NCBI RefSeq assembly: GCF_024372725.1
Contig: NZ_VOUA01000002.1
Location: 271,039 to 335,038, forward strand
DNA from: Methanosarcina sp. KYL-1
GTDB lineage: Archaea; Halobacteriota; Methanosarcinia; Methanosarcinales; Methanosarcinaceae
Length of the DNA stretch: 64,000 nucleotides
Direction of reading: 5' to 3'
Shown: one piece after another, positions 44,385-54,464 of the stretch
Layout: every line of letters begins with the position of its first letter
How positions within the stretch are numbered: position 1 is the first letter of the stretch
Notes under the pieces: model-generated
What the model was told of the DNA's origin: nothing
What the model saw: only the letters and a program-made list of their open reading frames with translations
Database searches by the model: none
Position numbers and translations under genes: made by a program

Positions 44385-44906
44385 ATGGTACGAAAGCCAG
44401 CAAGTATGTACAGGAACGTGAAGCAGCGCTCCTTTACCAGAAGAAAGTACATGGGCGGTGTCCCCGGAAGCCAGGTCATTCACTACGACATGGGAGACAA
44501 GTCAAACACAACTTTCCCGGTCAAGATTTCCCTGCTTGCAGAGGAGAGATGCCAGATCAGGCACACTGCCCTTGAAGCAGCCCGTATTACTGCAAACAGG
44601 CACCTGATTGCGGACACCGGAAGGCAGGGCTACTACATGAAGCTCCGTGTCTACCCCCACGAAGTCCTCAGGGAAAACAAGCAGGCAACCGGCGCCGGTG
44701 CAGACCGTGTGTCCAGTGGAATGCGCGGGGCCTTCGGCAAGAACGTCGGGACCGCAGCAAGAGTGGATTCCATGCAGAAGATCTTCACCGTGGCAGTGCC
44801 AAAGGAAAACTTCGCAGCCGCAAAGAAGGCACTCTGGCATGCCGGGCAGAAACTGCCAACACCTTGCAGAATCGTTATCGACGAAGGGGCCGAACTGGTA
44901 CTCTAA
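44385..44906 (+). CDS. rpl10e: Ribosomal protein L10e (uL16)
   Basis: A 173-residue large-subunit protein, the archaeal equivalent of bacterial L16, placed near the tRNA-binding centre. It opens [20 protein letters not shown] and has [43 protein letters not shown] and the disordered loop [20 protein letters not shown]. Length is normal. It is followed 89 bases later by aIF2-beta. A TATA box (CTTTATATG) is near 44249, giving a long leader. Confidence 0.97.
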   Translation: MVRKPASMYRNVKQRSFTRRKYMGGVPGSQVIHYDMGDKSNTTFPVKISLLAEERCQIRHTALEAARITANRHLIADTGRQGYYMKLRVYPHEVLRENKQATGAGADRVSSGMRGAFGKNVGTAARVDSMQKIFTVAVPKENFAAAKKALWHAGQKLPTPCRIVIDEGAELVL

Positions 44907-44995
44907 ACCGGTTCGGAGCTGTAAAGCTCCCCTAACCGAAACGGCAACAATGAGAATTACAGAGCAGCCAGAACTGCCACAAAGAGGAATTACCG

Positions 44996-45604
44996 ATGTA
45001 TGATTACGAAGAGCTTTTGGACCGTGCAATGACCAAAATGCCGGAGACCGAAACTACTGATGCTCGATTCGTAATCCCCGAACCCAGACTGTTTTCCGAA
45101 GGAAAAACCACTATCCTGGACAACTTTGGAAACATTGCAGACATCCTTAACCGGGACCCTGACCACCTGATGAAATACCTTACCAGGGAACTTGGGACTG
45201 CAGGGAAGATAGAAGGCACACGTGCAGTCTTTCAGGGGAGGTTTACACGAGCTCAGATTGCGGACAACATCCAGGCCTACGTAGACGAGTACGTCATGTG
45301 CTCGGAATGCGAGCGTCCCGATACCCAGCTTGTCCGGGTGGACAGGGTGCTGATCCTGAAGTGTTCCGCATGCGGTGCCCACAGGCCCGTCAAAAAGAGA
45401 AAGGCAACTAACGTAGTCGTAAGAGAAGCCATTGAAGAGGGCGGAATCTACGAACTCCGGATTGATGCCGTGGGCTCCAAAGGTGATGGGATAGCAAAGA
45501 TGGACAAGTACACGGTTTTCGTACCCGGAGCCGCAAAGGGCGACGTGGTCAAAGTAAAGATAAAGAAAATTAGCGGAAACCTCGCCTTCTCAGAGAGGGT
45601 CTGA
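44996..45604 (+). CDS. Translation initiation factor aIF2 beta with TRAM domain
   Basis: A 202-residue protein. Residues 1-135 are aIF2-beta: [17 protein letters not shown], a central eIF5/IF2-beta fold ([20 protein letters not shown]) and a zinc ribbon with CSEC and CSAC. Residues ~145-202 form a TRAM domain ([20 protein letters not shown] to GNLAFSERV) that binds RNA. aIF2 brings initiator tRNA to the ribosome. The TRAM fusion is known from methanogens. It is probably co-transcribed with rpl10e. Confidence 0.94.
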   Translation: MYDYEELLDRAMTKMPETETTDARFVIPEPRLFSEGKTTILDNFGNIADILNRDPDHLMKYLTRELGTAGKIEGTRAVFQGRFTRAQIADNIQAYVDEYVMCSECERPDTQLVRVDRVLILKCSACGAHRPVKKRKATNVVVREAIEEGGIYELRIDAVGSKGDGIAKMDKYTVFVPGAAKGDVVKVKIKKISGNLAFSERV

Positions 45605-45868
45605 GGTCCAACCTTTTTCTTTACACACTTTTTCAAGAGAAGTTGCCCGGGCCGGTTACATCTGCACTTTATACCCTCACCCGGACAGCTCCCAACCTTA
45701 CTTTTTCAGCTTTCCTGCTTTTTTGGACCTGATATGTATTTCAGGATGCAACGGATACGGTTGTTCAGGCCTTTTTTCAAATTCGGACCTTTCTTGAGCT
45801 GTACATCCAAACAAAACTTACGGCCGGTTTAAATAGGAGCCGGTCAAATCAGGAACCTGTGAGGAAAA

Positions 45869-47080
45869 ATGACTCCTGAGAAAAACAATCTACAGGAAAT
45901 GCCTTCAGCCGGGAAAAAAATCGAACTCCTCTCTGTCCCCGGCCTGTCGGTGAACCTTCAGCATTCAGGGAAAGCCCTGGAACTTGCAGCCAGCGGCACC
46001 TTGAAAGCCGCATGCAGCCCCATCCTCAAAAAGATGAACGCACGGCTGCGCGAGGAAAAACCTGCCCTTGTGCAGGGAGACAGGGTCATTGCCTCGGCCT
46101 GGCTGCCCCCGATCCCGGGCCCGGCTTTCAAGCGGCTGCTCTTTGCAGAAATGCAGATCGCCCTTGGAAAATACGTTCCTGAAACCGTCTCCATCGAGCT
46201 TACCCGCCAGAACAGCGCAAGATACCCCCCGGGCACGGTTGCAGACGAACTGGACGTCAAGACTTTAAAGAGGGTCATTGACGAAGCCCTGGACCTTGGC
46301 GCCTTCATCATCACGTTTACGGAAAATGACCCCCTGCTCCGGGACGAAGTTTTCGAGCTTATAGAGTACGTGGACAAAACCCGGGCAATTGTGAACTGCT
46401 CCACGTGGGGTACGGACTTTTCAAAAGAAACCGCTCTCCGCCTGAAAGAGGCCGGGCTCCATGCCCTGATGGCAGGCATCTACTCAACAGACCCGGAAGA
46501 GCACGACACAGCAAGGAAATCCGCAGGAGCATACGAAAAGGCTGTCTCGGCCATTAAACTGGGGCTTGACGCCGGACTCATGGTCGCAATGACAACACAT
46601 GCCTCTCCCTCGAACATGCAGGAACTTCCGGCCCTCTACGCCCTTGCAGCAGAACTCGGGGTGCAAGAGTTTTCGGTCTGGGAAGCCATGCCGAAAACCA
46701 GGGACGAGCCTGCAGTCACGGACGAAGACCGGAAAACTATCCTTGAGATGTACCACAGGATAAATTCGGACCCGAAAGGCCCCCGGATGTTTGCAAACAC
46801 CTATTTTGAAGGGCAGATGCTGGGCGCCATGGCAGGCCGGCGCTGGATGCATGTCACAGCGGAAGGGGACGTAAAGCCCAGCCCATATCCGCCTTTCAGT
46901 TTCGGGAATGTAAAAGAAGAAACCTTAAAAGACATCTGGCAGAGGATCAGAAACTGCCCTTATTTCCAGAGGCAGAAGAGCCTGAGCCCCATGCACGACC
47001 CGGAATTCCTGAAGTTTGTGGACAGGATACCACCGGGGGCAAAACTGCCCTATCCTTTTGAAGAGGTCTGCCGGAATTAA
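45869..47080 (+). CDS. Radical-SAM/SPASM-like protein without cluster cysteines
   Basis: A 403-residue protein whose layout is that of radical SAM enzymes with a SPASM-type tail. The entry to the barrel, VSIELTRQNSARYPPGTVAD (107-126), stands where family members read ELTxxCNLxCxHC, but the cysteines are absent. The SPASM region AMAGRRWMHVTAEGDVKPSP (320-339), then PPFSFGNVKEETLKDIW, has alanine and serine where cysteines are usual. Barrel strands and helices are otherwise well kept. It cannot hold the usual Fe-S clusters, so a non-radical role (binding, scaffold or a new reaction) is inferred. It is a single gene before trpS. Confidence 0.75.
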   Translation: MTPEKNNLQEMPSAGKKIELLSVPGLSVNLQHSGKALELAASGTLKAACSPILKKMNARLREEKPALVQGDRVIASAWLPPIPGPAFKRLLFAEMQIALGKYVPETVSIELTRQNSARYPPGTVADELDVKTLKRVIDEALDLGAFIITFTENDPLLRDEVFELIEYVDKTRAIVNCSTWGTDFSKETALRLKEAGLHALMAGIYSTDPEEHDTARKSAGAYEKAVSAIKLGLDAGLMVAMTTHASPSNMQELPALYALAAELGVQEFSVWEAMPKTRDEPAVTDEDRKTILEMYHRINSDPKGPRMFANTYFEGQMLGAMAGRRWMHVTAEGDVKPSPYPPFSFGNVKEETLKDIWQRIRNCPYFQRQKSLSPMHDPEFLKFVDRIPPGAKLPYPFEEVCRN

Positions 47081-47348
47081 GCGTTTGAATTGAGCGTTTC
47101 TTTTAAAATTAATTTCGACCCATCCGGCATTACGGCTTTTTCCGGCCGGCTCGAAGGTATCTCTTTTTAATGGTCATTCCCGGCCCGGGTGTCTTAAGAT
47201 AAACATTTACATATTAGCAGGTATTTTTAAAGAGCAGTTCAGTTGAGACTGAAACTTACATCCGAATTCAAATATCCGAATTCAAATTCAGTAAAAAGCT
47301 GCCTTTCTGTGGCTCTTCCCCGGGAAACGGCAGCCAATGAGGGACTTT

Positions 47349-48662
47349 ATGGATACGAAACTTGACCCCTGGAGTTCAAACGACATTACCGACTACTCCA
47401 AGTTATTCGAAGAATTCGGGATTTCCCCCTTTGAAAACGTGCTTCCGGAAATCCCCTCCCCGCACAAGTACATGCGGAGAAAAGTCATCTTCGGGCACCG
47501 GGATTACGAACAGATTGCACAGGCTATGAGGACAGGTGCCCCTTTTTCGGTCATGGACGGTTTTATGCCCTCCGGAAAGGTCCACCTCGGGCACAAGATG
47601 GTCATGGACCAGATCGTCTGGCACCAGGAACAGGGAGCCAGCGCCTTTGTGGGGATCGCAGACAGGGAAGCGTTCTCAGTCAGGGGATTTTCCTGGCAGA
47701 AGTGCAGGGAAATCGGGGTCGAGGAGTACATTTTAAGCCTTATCGCCTTCGGGTTCAAGCCCGACGGCCTTATTTACTTCCAGTCAGGGTGCGAAAGCGT
47801 CAAGGACCTGGCATTCGAACTCGGAGCAAAAGTCAACTTCTCGGAACTTGGGGCTATTTACGGCTTTTCCGGGGAGACAAACCTCTCCCACATGCTCAGC
47901 GTAGCGACCCAGGCCGCAGACATCCTCCAGCCGCAGCTTGAAGAGTACGGCGGGCCAAAACCCGTTGTGGTGCCCGTGGGCCCTGACCAGGACCCCCACC
48001 TTCGGCTTACGCGGGGACTTGCCGGCAAGATGAACATGTTCAGGGTCGAAGAACGGGAAGACACAAAAACCGGCAGGAAATATCTGAGCGTCCGGGGAAA
48101 AGCCGCCCCAGCGGAAGCCTTAAAAGCCCTGCAGAAACGCATCCCCGGCAAGGTCAAGCTCTATGAAGGGCACCTGGACGTGCTCGAGTATCCCGACCGC
48201 GCAGGGCTCGAGAAAATTGTAGGGGAAGTGGCAACCGAATACGGAGGCTACGCCTTCGTCCCCCCGGCTTCCACCTACCACCGCTTCATGAGCGGGCTGC
48301 AGGGCGGAAAGATGTCAAGCAGCATCCCGGACAGCCACATCGCCCTTACGGACGACCCGAAGGAAGGGGCAAAGAAGGTCAAGCGGGCAAAGACCGGGGG
48401 CTGTGTGACCCTCGAAGAGCAGAAAAAACTGGGCGGAAAACCAGATGAATGCTCGGTCTTCGAACTGATGCTCTTCCACCTGCTTGAAGACGACGACGAA
48501 CTCCTGGAAATCCGGGAAGAATGCGTCGCAGGAACACGGATGTGCGGCTCGTGCAAGCAGCTTGCAGCCGAAAAGATGCAGGAATTCCTCAAAGACCACC
48601 AGGAAAAGAGGGAGCTTGCCCGGGAACAGCTCGGGGAATACAGGATCGTGTACAAAAAATAA
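47349..48662 (+). CDS. trpS: Tryptophanyl-tRNA synthetase
   Basis: A 437-residue class I synthetase of the archaeal/eukaryotic type. The HIGH-like motif is [11 protein letters not shown] near residue 75 and the KMSKS-like motif is [12 protein letters not shown] near 325. [12 protein letters not shown] is a conserved tRNA/ATP contact. ATG 47349 is chosen because GAGGG lies five bases before it; ATG 47337 gives four more residues but lacks a ribosome site. It precedes pheS by 60 bases on the same strand. Confidence 0.96.
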   Translation: MDTKLDPWSSNDITDYSKLFEEFGISPFENVLPEIPSPHKYMRRKVIFGHRDYEQIAQAMRTGAPFSVMDGFMPSGKVHLGHKMVMDQIVWHQEQGASAFVGIADREAFSVRGFSWQKCREIGVEEYILSLIAFGFKPDGLIYFQSGCESVKDLAFELGAKVNFSELGAIYGFSGETNLSHMLSVATQAADILQPQLEEYGGPKPVVVPVGPDQDPHLRLTRGLAGKMNMFRVEEREDTKTGRKYLSVRGKAAPAEALKALQKRIPGKVKLYEGHLDVLEYPDRAGLEKIVGEVATEYGGYAFVPPASTYHRFMSGLQGGKMSSSIPDSHIALTDDPKEGAKKVKRAKTGGCVTLEEQKKLGGKPDECSVFELMLFHLLEDDDELLEIREECVAGTRMCGSCKQLAAEKMQEFLKDHQEKRELAREQLGEYRIVYKK

Positions 48663-48722
48663 ATTATTCATGAAATTATCAAATTCTTAAATTTTCAGGA
48701 ATATCAGGATGGGATCACAACC

Positions 48723-50201
48723 ATGAGTACCCAGGACAACCTCACAATTAACGAGAAAAAGGTTTTGCTTGCCCTTCAGGAACTGGGAGCTGCAGCCCCC
48801 GATGAACTGGAAAAGAAATCCGGGCTGCAGGTAGATGCGGCAATGCAGGCAGCCTTCCTGCTAGAGGAAAAGGAGCTTGCATCCGTTTCCGAAACAGTGT
48901 TCGAGCGCTATGCCCTTACGAAGGAAGGGATAACGTATACAGAAACAGGGCTTCCGGAACGCCAGATTATTGACTCCCTGGAAGGCCCGACCCCCCTTGA
49001 AGAACTGAAGAGCCGCTTTTCCCCGCAGATGGTAGGGATTGCAACCGGCTGGCTCGTGAAGAAAGGGTGGGCAAAAATCGAAAACGGGGCAATGGTGCCC
49101 ATAGGACACGCCCCTGCAGGCCGGGACGAAGAGACCCTTGCAGCTTTCGGAGGCCAGGCAAAGACCCTTGAGGAACTTGCCGCAGACCAGGGGACCGTAA
49201 AAGACCTCCTCAAGAGAAAACTCGTCATAAAGCACGAGGAAAAATTCAGGACCGTTTCCATTACGGACGCCGGCCGTGCCCTTGCAGCCGAAGGGCTTGT
49301 GCTTGAAGAGGAGATCGCCCAGCTTACACCCGACTTACTTAAGAGCGGGGCCTGGAAAGAAAAGAAGTTCAGGCCCTACAGGCTCGATATCACCCCAAAA
49401 CCCCTCTACGGGGCCAAGATCCACCCCTACAGGCGCCTTATCGAGCAGATGCGCCAGATCTTCCTGGAAATGGGCTTTACCGAGATCAAAGGCGGCATCA
49501 TCCAGAGCTCTTTCTGGAACTTTGACGCCCTCTTCCAGCCCCAGGACCACCCTGCAAGGGACATGCAGGACACCTTCCACCTGGGCAGCACCACCCCCCT
49601 GCCCCTGGAATACGCCGACAAAGTAGGGGCAATGCACGAGTGCGGAGGAGACATCGACTCCTGCGGCTGGAAAGGGAAATGGGACAGGGAACTTCCTGAA
49701 AAGAATGTGCTCCGGACCCACACAACCGCAGTCACCATAAAATACCTTGCCGACAACCCGGAGCCCCCGGTAAAAGCCTTCTGCATCGACCGGGCCTACC
49801 GCAGGGAAACAATCGACCCCACCCATACCCCCGAATTCGAGCAGCTAGAAGGCGTGGTCATGGACAAGGACATGTCCTTTGCCGACCTCCTGGGCCTGCT
49901 TTCCGAATTCTACCACAGGATGGGCTTTGAAGAAGTCCGCTTCCGCCCCGGTTACTTCCCCTACACCGAACCGAGCGTCGAGCCCGAAGTCTACGTCGAC
50001 GGCCTTGGCTGGGTGGAACTAGGAGGCGCAGGCGTCTTCAGGAAAGAAGTCACGGAACCCTTCGGGATCAAGGAACCCGTCCTTGCCTGGGGGCTCGGGG
50101 TCAGCCGCCTCGCCATGCTGAAACTGGGGCTTAAAGACCTCAGGCTGCTCTACCAGTCCGACATCGACTGGCTCAGAAAGAGTGAAGTTTGCAGGATTTA
50201 A
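48723..50201 (+). CDS. pheS: Phenylalanyl-tRNA synthetase alpha subunit
   Basis: A 492-residue class II synthetase subunit. The first ~210 residues contain tandem winged-helix-like tRNA-binding domains ([20 protein letters not shown], then [20 protein letters not shown]). The catalytic core has motif 2 [35 protein letters not shown], and motif 3 [18 protein letters not shown]. Length is typical of archaeal PheS. The beta subunit gene is not in the window. Probably in one transcript with trpS. Confidence 0.96.
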   Translation: MSTQDNLTINEKKVLLALQELGAAAPDELEKKSGLQVDAAMQAAFLLEEKELASVSETVFERYALTKEGITYTETGLPERQIIDSLEGPTPLEELKSRFSPQMVGIATGWLVKKGWAKIENGAMVPIGHAPAGRDEETLAAFGGQAKTLEELAADQGTVKDLLKRKLVIKHEEKFRTVSITDAGRALAAEGLVLEEEIAQLTPDLLKSGAWKEKKFRPYRLDITPKPLYGAKIHPYRRLIEQMRQIFLEMGFTEIKGGIIQSSFWNFDALFQPQDHPARDMQDTFHLGSTTPLPLEYADKVGAMHECGGDIDSCGWKGKWDRELPEKNVLRTHTTAVTIKYLADNPEPPVKAFCIDRAYRRETIDPTHTPEFEQLEGVVMDKDMSFADLLGLLSEFYHRMGFEEVRFRPGYFPYTEPSVEPEVYVDGLGWVELGGAGVFRKEVTEPFGIKEPVLAWGLGVSRLAMLKLGLKDLRLLYQSDIDWLRKSEVCRI

Positions 50202-50297
50202 ACCTTAAAGCCATTCATGGGCTGTAAAAACTGCCTGTTCCAGCCCGCAGGCACTTTCTTTTTCACATTTTTTGATTGCCCACGACCAGGTGGTTGA

Positions 50298-51164
50298 CTA
50301 CACTTTCTCCGCATAGACTATCCGTTCGACCGGCGTGGAGGCAAGCTCCCGACCTGTCGGCTTAATATACCGCCCTGCAAGTTCCTCGTAACCGACGTGC
50401 TCGACTACCTTCCAGCCGTACTCCTTGAGAAAATCCGGCCACTCTTCCGGGTCCAGCCCGAAAAGCCAGATTTTTCCCTTCACGTACTTTTTATAGATAT
50501 TCTCCCAGTCGTACATGACCCGGCCATCGAGAAAGTCTTTGCGAATATATGTGAAAACCAGGCGGCTGCCGCGCTCGGCCTTAGCCAGAAAATCAAAGCT
50601 GTTCCGGACACCGGTTTCAGTCAGGTACTGCGTAACCGCCTCCAGAATGAAAAACGTCCGCTTATCCGCAGAGTAGCCGTACGATGCCAGAACGGGGCCC
50701 AATTCTTCGCGGTCGAAGTCTATTGGCACAAGCCTGACATGGGACGGGACTGCTCCGAACAACTTACACAGCCGGGTCTGCTTGGACTCAATGTTTTCAG
50801 GCTGGTCGACTTCCCAGACTGGCATGTTAGATAGAGCCGGCAGCCGGTATGACCTGGTGTCAAAGCCCGCACCCAGGTTCACGACCGCGTTAACCTGATT
50901 GGCCGACTCGATCAGCTTCTCATCTATGTATCTTTTTCTGCACAGCATACCACCCCAGAGACCGGGAGTGTCATTCCCGGTAACTCGGATCATCCAGGCC
51001 CTGAACGACTTAAACCGCATCAGCCATACGAGAGATCTCAGGCCTAACGGAAGTATTCGATAGGCCAGGTCATCTTCAATGATGCGTTGCTTCGCAGGAA
51101 AATATTGTTCAATAGCAACCAGTGCTGTTGGACTCACACCTGTTTTAGCTGCAGCTTCTGTCAT
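50298..51164 (-). CDS. LCM-like class I methyltransferase (TIGR00027 type)
   Basis: A 288-residue AdoMet methyltransferase of the leucine carboxyl methyltransferase-like family. The AdoMet site is VNAVVNLGAGFDTRSYRLPA, the acidic ribose contact is VWEVDQPENIESKQ, and further marks are VPIDFDREEL and FFILEAVTQYLTETGV. Such proteins are common in actinobacteria and scattered in methanosarcinas, often with polyketide or small-molecule partners. No such partner is here. Substrate unknown. It stands divergent from the MFS transporter. Confidence 0.83.
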   Translation of the reverse strand: MTEAAAKTGVSPTALVAIEQYFPAKQRIIEDDLAYRILPLGLRSLVWLMRFKSFRAWMIRVTGNDTPGLWGGMLCRKRYIDEKLIESANQVNAVVNLGAGFDTRSYRLPALSNMPVWEVDQPENIESKQTRLCKLFGAVPSHVRLVPIDFDREELGPVLASYGYSADKRTFFILEAVTQYLTETGVRNSFDFLAKAERGSRLVFTYIRKDFLDGRVMYDWENIYKKYVKGKIWLFGLDPEEWPDFLKEYGWKVVEHVGYEELAGRYIKPTGRELASTPVERIVYAEKV

Positions 51165-51257
51165 GATGCTACTCCTGTTAATCTAATATGTAGCCAATAA
51201 TAGGTAAACTGCTATCCTGGTAAACTGTTATCTGGGGAAACCGGGAAATATTAGCTG

Positions 51258-52616
51258 ATGAAAGGGAAAACTGCAAGTCCGGACCCCGGAAAAAACCCGG
51301 AAAAAGACCCGGAAACCCCTGCCGGGGAAAATATCTCCCTCCTTCCCCTCCTTGCCGTCAACTTCATAGGGACCCTGGGCTTCAGCATCGTGCTCCCTTT
51401 TCTGGTTTTCCTGGTGGAAAGGTTCGGGGGCAATGCTTTTGTCTACGGGCTGGTAAGTTCCATGTACCCGGCTTTCCAGCTGATAGGAGCCCCGGTCCTG
51501 GGCAGGTGGTCCGACATCTACGGGCGGAAAAAGGTCCTGCTCTTGAGCCAGCTCGGGACTTTGCTTTCCTGGATTATCTTTCTTATAGCCCTGTTTTTGC
51601 CTGTCCTGCCCCTCATGGATGTGGATTCGGAACTCCTGGGGGCTTTTGTCCTCACCCTGCCAATGGCAGTGCTTTTCTGCGCCAGGGCCTTTGACGGGCT
51701 TACGGGCGGCAACGTGTCTGTTGCCAACGCTTATCTGGCCGACGTTACCGAAGAAAAGGACAGGAACAAAAACTTCGGGAAAATGTCCATCTCCACAAAC
51801 CTGGGGTTTATAATCGGGCCTGCCCTTGCAGGGCTCTTGAGCGTGACCCGGTACGGGGACGCCGCCCCGGTGCTGGGGGCAGTCATCATTTCCATTGCAG
51901 GGACCCTCCTGATAATCTTCCGCGTCCCGGAGCCCGGGGAATGTTCCCTTGCAGGGCCTGCCGAGCCAAAAAACGTGCGAAAAGTGTTCGGCTACCAGAT
52001 AAAGGAGTGCGGGACCGTAAGGGAAGTAAAAAAACCGGGCTTAAGGGAAGTTTTGAAAATCCCTCATATCCCCTACATCCTGGGCCTATACTTCCTGATT
52101 TTTCTCGGGTTCAACCTCTTTTACACGGCTTTTCCCCTGCACGCTATTGCGGTGCTGGACTGGGGCATTGCGGAGATGGGCGTCTACTTCACGGTCCTGA
52201 GCTCCCTGCTGGTAATCGTGCAGGGCCCTGTGCTTTCAAGGGTCTCGAAAAGGCATTCCGACGCTTCGCTTGTAATCTTCGGAAGCCTGATGCTGGGCAC
52301 AAACTTCTTGCTGCTTATCCCGGGAGACTTTTTCCTGACCTACATTGCAGCCGTATTCTTTGCGCTGGGCGACGGGCTCATGTGGCCCTCCTTCCTCTCC
52401 ATGATATCAAAACTTGCAGGGAAAAGCTACCAGGGCACGGTCCAGGGTTTTGCCAGCAGTTTCGGGGGCCTTGCCAGCATCACCGGGCTGATCCTGGGGG
52501 GGCTTTTATACGAAGTGCTGGCAGGAGGAGCCTTTCTGATTGCGGGCCTCATAATCTACACCGTATTCCTGCTCAATTTCAGGCTAAGGGGTTTTGAAAA
52601 AAGCCTGAAGGCTTAA
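51258..52616 (+). CDS. MFS family transporter
   Basis: A 452-residue permease with about 12 membrane helices. A charged leader of ~25 residues precedes helix 1 (LLPLLAVNFIGTLGFSIVLP). The signature loop between helices 2 and 3 is GAPVLGRWSDIYGRKKVLLL. FDGLTGGNVSVANAYLADVT and FGKMSISTNLGFIIGPALAG fit the drug-efflux branch similar to TetA. A long inner loop lies near residues 220-265. The substrate cannot be read from sequence. Confidence 0.88.
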   Translation: MKGKTASPDPGKNPEKDPETPAGENISLLPLLAVNFIGTLGFSIVLPFLVFLVERFGGNAFVYGLVSSMYPAFQLIGAPVLGRWSDIYGRKKVLLLSQLGTLLSWIIFLIALFLPVLPLMDVDSELLGAFVLTLPMAVLFCARAFDGLTGGNVSVANAYLADVTEEKDRNKNFGKMSISTNLGFIIGPALAGLLSVTRYGDAAPVLGAVIISIAGTLLIIFRVPEPGECSLAGPAEPKNVRKVFGYQIKECGTVREVKKPGLREVLKIPHIPYILGLYFLIFLGFNLFYTAFPLHAIAVLDWGIAEMGVYFTVLSSLLVIVQGPVLSRVSKRHSDASLVIFGSLMLGTNFLLLIPGDFFLTYIAAVFFALGDGLMWPSFLSMISKLAGKSYQGTVQGFASSFGGLASITGLILGGLLYEVLAGGAFLIAGLIIYTVFLLNFRLRGFEKSLKA

Positions 52617-52654
52617 ACCCAGGGAAAGACAGGGAGCAATTTCGGACCCGTATC

Positions 52655-52775
52655 AGGTTCAGACAGAAATATGGTTTAAAACGAAAGAAGGTTCAGACAG
52701 AAATCAGGTTCAGACCATAAAATTAAGACCGTAAAGTTAAGACCGTAAAGTTAAGATCGAAATAAGGTTCAAAAA
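52655..52775 (+). repeat. Short imperfect direct repeats in an intergenic region
   Basis: GGTTCAGACAGAAAT-like units occur near 52656, 52690 and 52707, and GACCGTAAAGTTAA-like units near 52728, 52740 and 52753. The region is AT-rich and leads to a TATA-like TTTTATGTTTTAAA before the next gene. Confidence 0.6.
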
Positions 52776-52838
52776 GAACACGAAATTTAGACAGACTTTT
52801 ATGTTTTAAATTCAAAAAAGGAATTACGGAGACTTAAA

Positions 52839-53297
52839 ATGGAGAATCTCACAAAACTACTCACGGCTGTTCTCCTTATAGTGGCAGCAGGAATAATCGG
52901 GGCAATAGTTGTTTTCAATCCCCCGGACGGACCCGGGGAAGGGGGCGCCAGGCAGACAGCATCCATCTGGGGAGAAAGTACTCTCGACGCGTTCGTAAGT
53001 GAATCCGAAGATTATGAAGACCATTTCGTATTCAGATATATCCCGAGAAACCCTAATGCAACCATTGACTGTTACATGAGCTACGCATTCGAGGAAGACG
53101 GGAACACCCTGGAAAGTGCGGATAATAAATATTACGACGGAGTTTCGGCGGAAAACCCTATTGTGTTCGAATTCCCCAGAAAGAAGGGCTCAACATACAA
53201 ACTTGAGGTCACGATCAAAGACAACAGCGGGATAACCCTGCATAAAAGCGGGCTTGAGATCTATCCCCAAACCGAAGGGCACGAAATTGAGCAGTGA
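52839..53297 (+). CDS. Membrane-anchored extracellular protein, paralogue of 41397
   Basis: A 152-residue protein with an N-terminal anchor (LLTAVLLIVAAGIIGAIVVF) and an outer domain of about 110 residues. The blocks YEDHFVFRYIPRNPNATIDC, NTLESADNKYYDGVS and TYKLEVTIKDNSGITLHKS align with the protein at 41397. The shared DHF-IP-NAT pattern suggests a small Ig-like fold. Function unknown. It is followed by a small membrane protein on the same strand. Confidence 0.65.
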   Translation: MENLTKLLTAVLLIVAAGIIGAIVVFNPPDGPGEGGARQTASIWGESTLDAFVSESEDYEDHFVFRYIPRNPNATIDCYMSYAFEEDGNTLESADNKYYDGVSAENPIVFEFPRKKGSTYKLEVTIKDNSGITLHKSGLEIYPQTEGHEIEQ

Positions 53298-53371
53298 GGA
53301 AAAAACAAACAGTTTAACTCCTTTCGGTCGCATAAACCTGATAACAATTTTCAGTTAAGGGGATCGATAAA

Positions 53372-53590
53372 ATGTTCGGGAATTCGTTTATTTTCCTTAT
53401 TTTTGGCTTTATCTACCTTCTTTCCTTCATCCTCTGGATATGGACCCTTATCGACTGCGTGAAGAAGGAGACGGATAAAGGGAACACACGCCTGATCTGG
53501 GTCATAATTATTGTTTTTACCTACATCGTCGGGGCATTTATCTACTACCTCATCCGCCGCCCGAAAAGGATTCAGGAACTCGGGAAGTAA
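53372..53590 (+). CDS. Small two-helix membrane protein (PLDc_N-like)
   Basis: A 72-residue protein with two membrane helices (SFIFLIFGFIYLLSFILWIW and LIWVIIIVFTYIVGAFIYYL) joined by TLIDCVKKETDKGNTR, then IRRPKRI. This fits the phospholipase-D-like N-terminal domain (PLDc_N), which is widespread as a free-standing small protein of unknown role. It converges on the cytochrome gene. Confidence 0.75.
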   Translation: MFGNSFIFLIFGFIYLLSFILWIWTLIDCVKKETDKGNTRLIWVIIIVFTYIVGAFIYYLIRRPKRIQELGK

Positions 53591-53647
53591 ATACAAAAGG
53601 CAATGGAAGGACAGTACAAAAAGTAAAAAAAAGAGAGGGTTTGCCCC

Positions 53648-54229
53648 TCAAAGGGTTTTCAGGTACTCCAGCAGGTCGTTAAGGTCGCTGTCCGACATAT
53701 CCCACCTGGGCATTGTCAGGTCAAGAGGCTCGCCCGCAGGGTCAATACCTTCCCGGATTGCCCGCTTGATGGTCTCGTCCGTGTAAGGAGGGTGTTCTTC
53801 TTCCCCTTCTTCTTCGTGTTCTTCCGAAGTCAGGGTCTCATAGCGGATGTCCGAGGGAACTGCAAAGCCCATCATCACCGGAAAACCTCCTTTCCCGTCC
53901 GTCCCGTGGCAGTTGACACAGCTACCCCCATGGACGTACAGCCACCTGGGACCATATTCGATTTTTATCAGGGACCCACTTTCATTGTACCCTGTATAAT
54001 ATATCAGGTCCCCGTTTGATTCGAAATCACTCTTTCTGTAGGGAGGATACCCGCCTCCCGGATACATCATGCCCCCTCCCGGATACATCATGCCCCCCTG
54101 CCCCGGATAAAATCCCTGCTGCCCGTTAGGACCGGTTATGGAGCCGAAAGAACCCCACATGGCCCCGAACATGAAAATGATGATTCCTATCCCTGCAAGT
54201 ACCAGCACCAGCAGGATTACAATTATCAA
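53648..54229 (-). CDS. Membrane-anchored monohaem c-type cytochrome
   Basis: A 193-residue protein. Residues 1-25 form an N-terminal membrane anchor. A Gly/Met/Tyr-rich linker follows (GGMMYPGGGMMYPGGGYPPY). The haem site is CVNCH at 104-108 and the likely sixth ligand is M173 in LTMPRWDMS, as in class I cytochromes c. An acidic insert (EEHEEEGEEEH) lies between them. The haem would face outside. It is the last gene of a minus-strand group with CopB, so a link to copper handling or electron flow at the membrane is possible. Confidence 0.85.
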   Translation of the reverse strand: MIIVILLVLVLAGIGIIIFMFGAMWGSFGSITGPNGQQGFYPGQGGMMYPGGGMMYPGGGYPPYRKSDFESNGDLIYYTGYNESGSLIKIEYGPRWLYVHGGSCVNCHGTDGKGGFPVMMGFAVPSDIRYETLTSEEHEEEGEEEHPPYTDETIKRAIREGIDPAGEPLDLTMPRWDMSDSDLNDLLEYLKTL

Positions 54230-54324
54230 GCTGTGTTTGTTCTCTGATTCCGCGATATTACCACCCCTTCAAACCCTCAGAATCTTAATTTACTTCCACT
54301 TATCTCCTTTTCAGTTACTCTCCC

Positions 54325-54464
54325 CAACTTACCTTCCTTTCACTTGATTTCCCAACTTACCTTCCCTTCACTTGATTTCCCAACTTACCTTCCCTTCACT
54401 TGATTTCCCAACTTGCCTTCCCTTCACTTATTCTCCCCAATTTACCTTCCTTTCACGTATTCTC
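54325..54464. repeat. 28-bp tandem repeat (five copies)
   Basis: Units based on CAACTTACCTTCCCTTCACT plus TGATTTCC begin at 54325, 54353, 54381, 54409 and 54437, the first three nearly identical and the last two drifting. The array lies between the cytochrome gene and the 50-residue membrane protein and overlaps that gene's last few codons. Confidence 0.9.
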
